Positions 7,301 to 7,941 of a stretch of DNA of 7,941 nucleotides are shown here, piece after piece; within the stretch, counting starts at the first letter, position 1, and each line of letters opens with the position of its first letter. The stretch is from CAZYJD01 sp964647785 (lineage in GTDB: Bacteria; Bacteroidota; Bacteroidia; NS11-12g; UBA9320), in assembly GCA_964647785.1 (NCBI GenBank), contig CAZYJD010000089.1:1-7941 (forward strand), read 5' to 3'. The translations under genes were made by a program, and so were the position numbers. The notes below the pieces were generated by a model. The model was not told the origin of the DNA. It saw nothing but the letters and a program-made list of their open reading frames with translations, and made no database searches.

Positions 7301-7703
7301 GATCAACGTTCTGCAACATTTGAAGCACTTCGGCCCTTTCTTGCACAATGTTGTTTTGGGTTTGCAGATGCACAAAAGGTTTGCGGTAAGATGAGCGCAA
7401 CAGCAGGGTTTTTCCCTCGCCCAACAGATGATCCAAATCCGTTTTTACATAGGCTGCAGAAGTGGCATCATCGGCAATCCAAAGCATCCACTGCGGAGCG
7501 GCCTGGTAGTGGGCTGCAAACACCAATTGTGGCAAGCTGCCGCTCATGCCTTTGAAACAAGCCTTACCCGAATTGGAAAAAGCATTTCCTTCCCGCAGTG
7601 CTTTCACCACCGGATGTACCCGATATGCCTGTAAAAGATCCTTGATATTCAAAACGCAGCAGCTGTTTTGTTTGGGGCTGCAAGTATAGGAAGGATTTCT
7701 CAT
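4344..7703 (-). CDS. mfd: Transcription-repair coupling factor Mfd (TRCF), full length
   Basis: Mfd is a cytoplasmic ATP-driven DNA translocase. It displaces RNA polymerase stalled at lesions and recruits UvrA to start nucleotide excision repair. The 1119 residues match the usual length. Visible in order: a UvrB-like N-terminal module with RGGILDVF at 198-205; the RNA-polymerase-interacting domain from about 435, with DYVVHIDHGIG near 448-457; Walker A GDVGFGKT at 594-601; DEEQ box at 695-698; TATPIPRTL at 721-729; VVHNRV; ATTIIESGLDIP with GLD at 840-842; HQMRGRVGRS at 863-872 with the arginine fingers; and the C-terminal TRCF domain beginning around IPDDYV at 983-988. No motif is damaged. 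The ATG at 7703-7701 gives an atypical first 17 residues with three Cys. The family-like beginning LNIKDLLQAY starts at residue 18, where a TTG (7652-7650) could be the true start. No good ribosome binding site settles this; Bacteroidota often lack one. The gene appears to be monocistronic, with a terminator 184 bases downstream. Confidence 0.98.
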   Translation of the reverse strand: MRNPSYTCSPKQNSCCVLNIKDLLQAYRVHPVVKALREGNAFSNSGKACFKGMSGSLPQLVFAAHYQAAPQWMLWIADDATSAAYVKTDLDHLLGEGKTLLLRSSYRKPFVHLQTQNNIVQERAEVLQMLQNVDQPKIVITDPEALAEKLIERDQLLKNQFKITVGETLDYEFFIELMHTYHFEREDFVFEAGQFSIRGGILDVFSFSHEQPYRLELNGAQIESIRLFDPHTQISEKEVPHAIVLPNIEHEEIAGERVSLFDHLPKDCLVIGEELEGVLYHIQEGLSQLMNAEELGGKEVMALYDHPDELKKRIAKLNVAELGSRSLFRGPVLEVKSRPQPLFQKNFQLMIAHLKAHQEKNYALLIFSETNKQIERLHTIFDDLEAGLHFSPIYHGLSQGFIDEELSLCCYSEHQIFDRHYQYRVKQRYSKNQALTLQELKGLKPGDYVVHIDHGIGKFQGLQKIEMGGRIQEAVRIMYKNEDLLYVNIGSLHKISKFVSKDGHEPAVNKLGSPAWQKLKNKTKNKVKDIARDLIKLYAARKAKPGFTYAPDSYLQVELEASFLYEDTPDQAKATEEVKADMESAHPMDRLVCGDVGFGKTEVAVRAAFKAVTDSKQVAVLVPTTILAQQHYRTFRKRLEGFPCTVDYINRFRTSAQQKESLKKLKAGEVDIIIGTHRLLGKDIQFKDLGLIIIDEEQKFGVSAKEKLKELRVNVDTLTLTATPIPRTLHFSLMGARDLSIINTPPPNRQPVETSLQTFDPAVFKKAVSYELSRDGQVFVVHNRVKDIEDLAEMIRREVPGARVVVGHGQMAGDELENVMVRFVEGDYDVLVATTIIESGLDIPNANTIIINNAHFFGLSDLHQMRGRVGRSNQKAYCYLISPPIHTLPEDSRRRLQAIEEFSELGSGFNVAMRDLDIRGAGNLLGGEQSGFISEIGFDMYHKILDEAIQELKEEEFNEVFDDEQAPSVQTECYVETDFDIMIPDDYVSNISERLKLYTELSNLKDEKALEQFRNELKDRFGKLPEAVKDLISSMYLKWAAENVGFERMLIKNRKMVATFLNERHQRYYESDKFGKVIRSIQEYPSLFKLRQGKQSLQLIAEDVGSIEDALQLLRALES

Positions 7704-7854
7704 TCCTAAGGTCTATAAGCAAGCTGGAGGTTGCTTGGGGCTCATTCTGCTTATCGCGGCCTATGACGACTTGCACCAATTCATGCATTTTCAATTGATA
7801 TAAACGCTTGATGAAAATGTTGTAGGAGATAAAGCCGCAAAAAAACGGTCAATT

Positions 7855-7871
7855 GGAAATATATATTTTCC
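7855..7871. repeat. AT-rich imperfect palindrome
   Basis: GGAAA (7855-7859) and TTTCC (7867-7871) are inverted arms around a seven-base alternating TATATAT core. It overlaps the -7 box of the candidate mfd promoter. It could be an operator or simply an AT-rich promoter segment; nothing identifies a regulator. Confidence 0.3.
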
Positions 7872-7887
7872 ATGTTCAGGTAGCAAG
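7856..7887 (-). promoter_or_regulatory. Candidate Bacteroidota-type promoter for mfd
   Basis: On the minus strand CTTG (7887-7884) and TATATTTC (7863-7856) are separated by 20 bases. Each differs by one base from the Bacteroidota sigma-ABfr consensus TTTG and TAnnTTTG, and the spacing falls within the usual 17-23. It would start a transcript about 150 bases before the first mfd ATG. The match is imperfect and the region is AT-rich, so confidence is low. Confidence 0.3.
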
Positions 7888-7941
7888 GATTGAATAACAG
7901 CTTGAATGAACACACTGCTTGGTTATCTTAATTTTATCCGA

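Larger units (their letters stand above)
7704..7941. other. Upstream region of mfd, no supported gene
   Basis: These 238 bases are AT-richer than the mfd gene. A minus-strand frame from ATG 7788-7786 runs into mfd in another frame and is not convincing. The 21 minus-strand codons open from the right edge (ending with TGA near 7877) have no recognisable character. A candidate promoter and an AT-rich imperfect palindrome lie around 7855-7887. Confidence 0.5.

Noticed and set aside
7564..7788. Minus-strand frame of about 74 residues from ATG 7788, overlapping the start of mfd
   Set aside because: More than half lies inside the mfd gene in another frame, with a low-complexity, non-family-like C-terminus. 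The first 28-45 residues look plausible but have no recognisable homology.

Overview
The window looks like chromosomal DNA from a member of the Bacteroidota, probably free-living. The evidence is a large secreted BNR-repeat protein of a kind common in that phylum, an Mfd protein of Bacteroidota character, and the absence of Shine-Dalgarno sequences at a usable distance upstream of the two long genes. The sequence begins exactly at a HindIII site (AAGCTT), so the left edge may be a cloning boundary. No phylum-defining RNA gene is present, so this placement is an inference.

Layout. Bases 1-347 (+) hold the C-terminal third of a haloalkane dehalogenase-like alpha/beta hydrolase, cut by the window edge and clearly AT-rich (125 G+C in 347 bases by hand count, 36%). 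Bases 348-662 are a convergent intergenic region with nested inverted repeats, a possible terminator for each strand, and a short minus-strand reading frame that resembles a decayed TonB C-terminal domain. Bases 663-3950 (-) encode a 1095-residue exported sortilin/VPS10-like BNR-repeat protein. Bases 3951-4343 are intergenic and contain one very clear intrinsic terminator for minus-strand transcription. Bases 4344-7703 (-) encode a full-length transcription-repair coupling factor Mfd with all helicase motifs intact. Bases 7704-7941 are the upstream region of mfd, with a weak candidate promoter of Bacteroidota type and no gene that I can support.

How the genes relate. The two large genes are in tandem on the minus strand but are separated by a strong terminator, so they are probably independent transcription units. 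Mfd acts in the cytoplasm in DNA repair, while the BNR protein is exported; I see no functional link between them. The dehalogenase fragment differs in base composition and may be horizontally acquired.

I found no CRISPR array, tRNA, rRNA, insertion sequence or convincing integron site. I do not see a previously undescribed multi-gene system here. The points most worth a second look are the convergent region at 348-662 and the long 3' region of mfd ending in the terminator.
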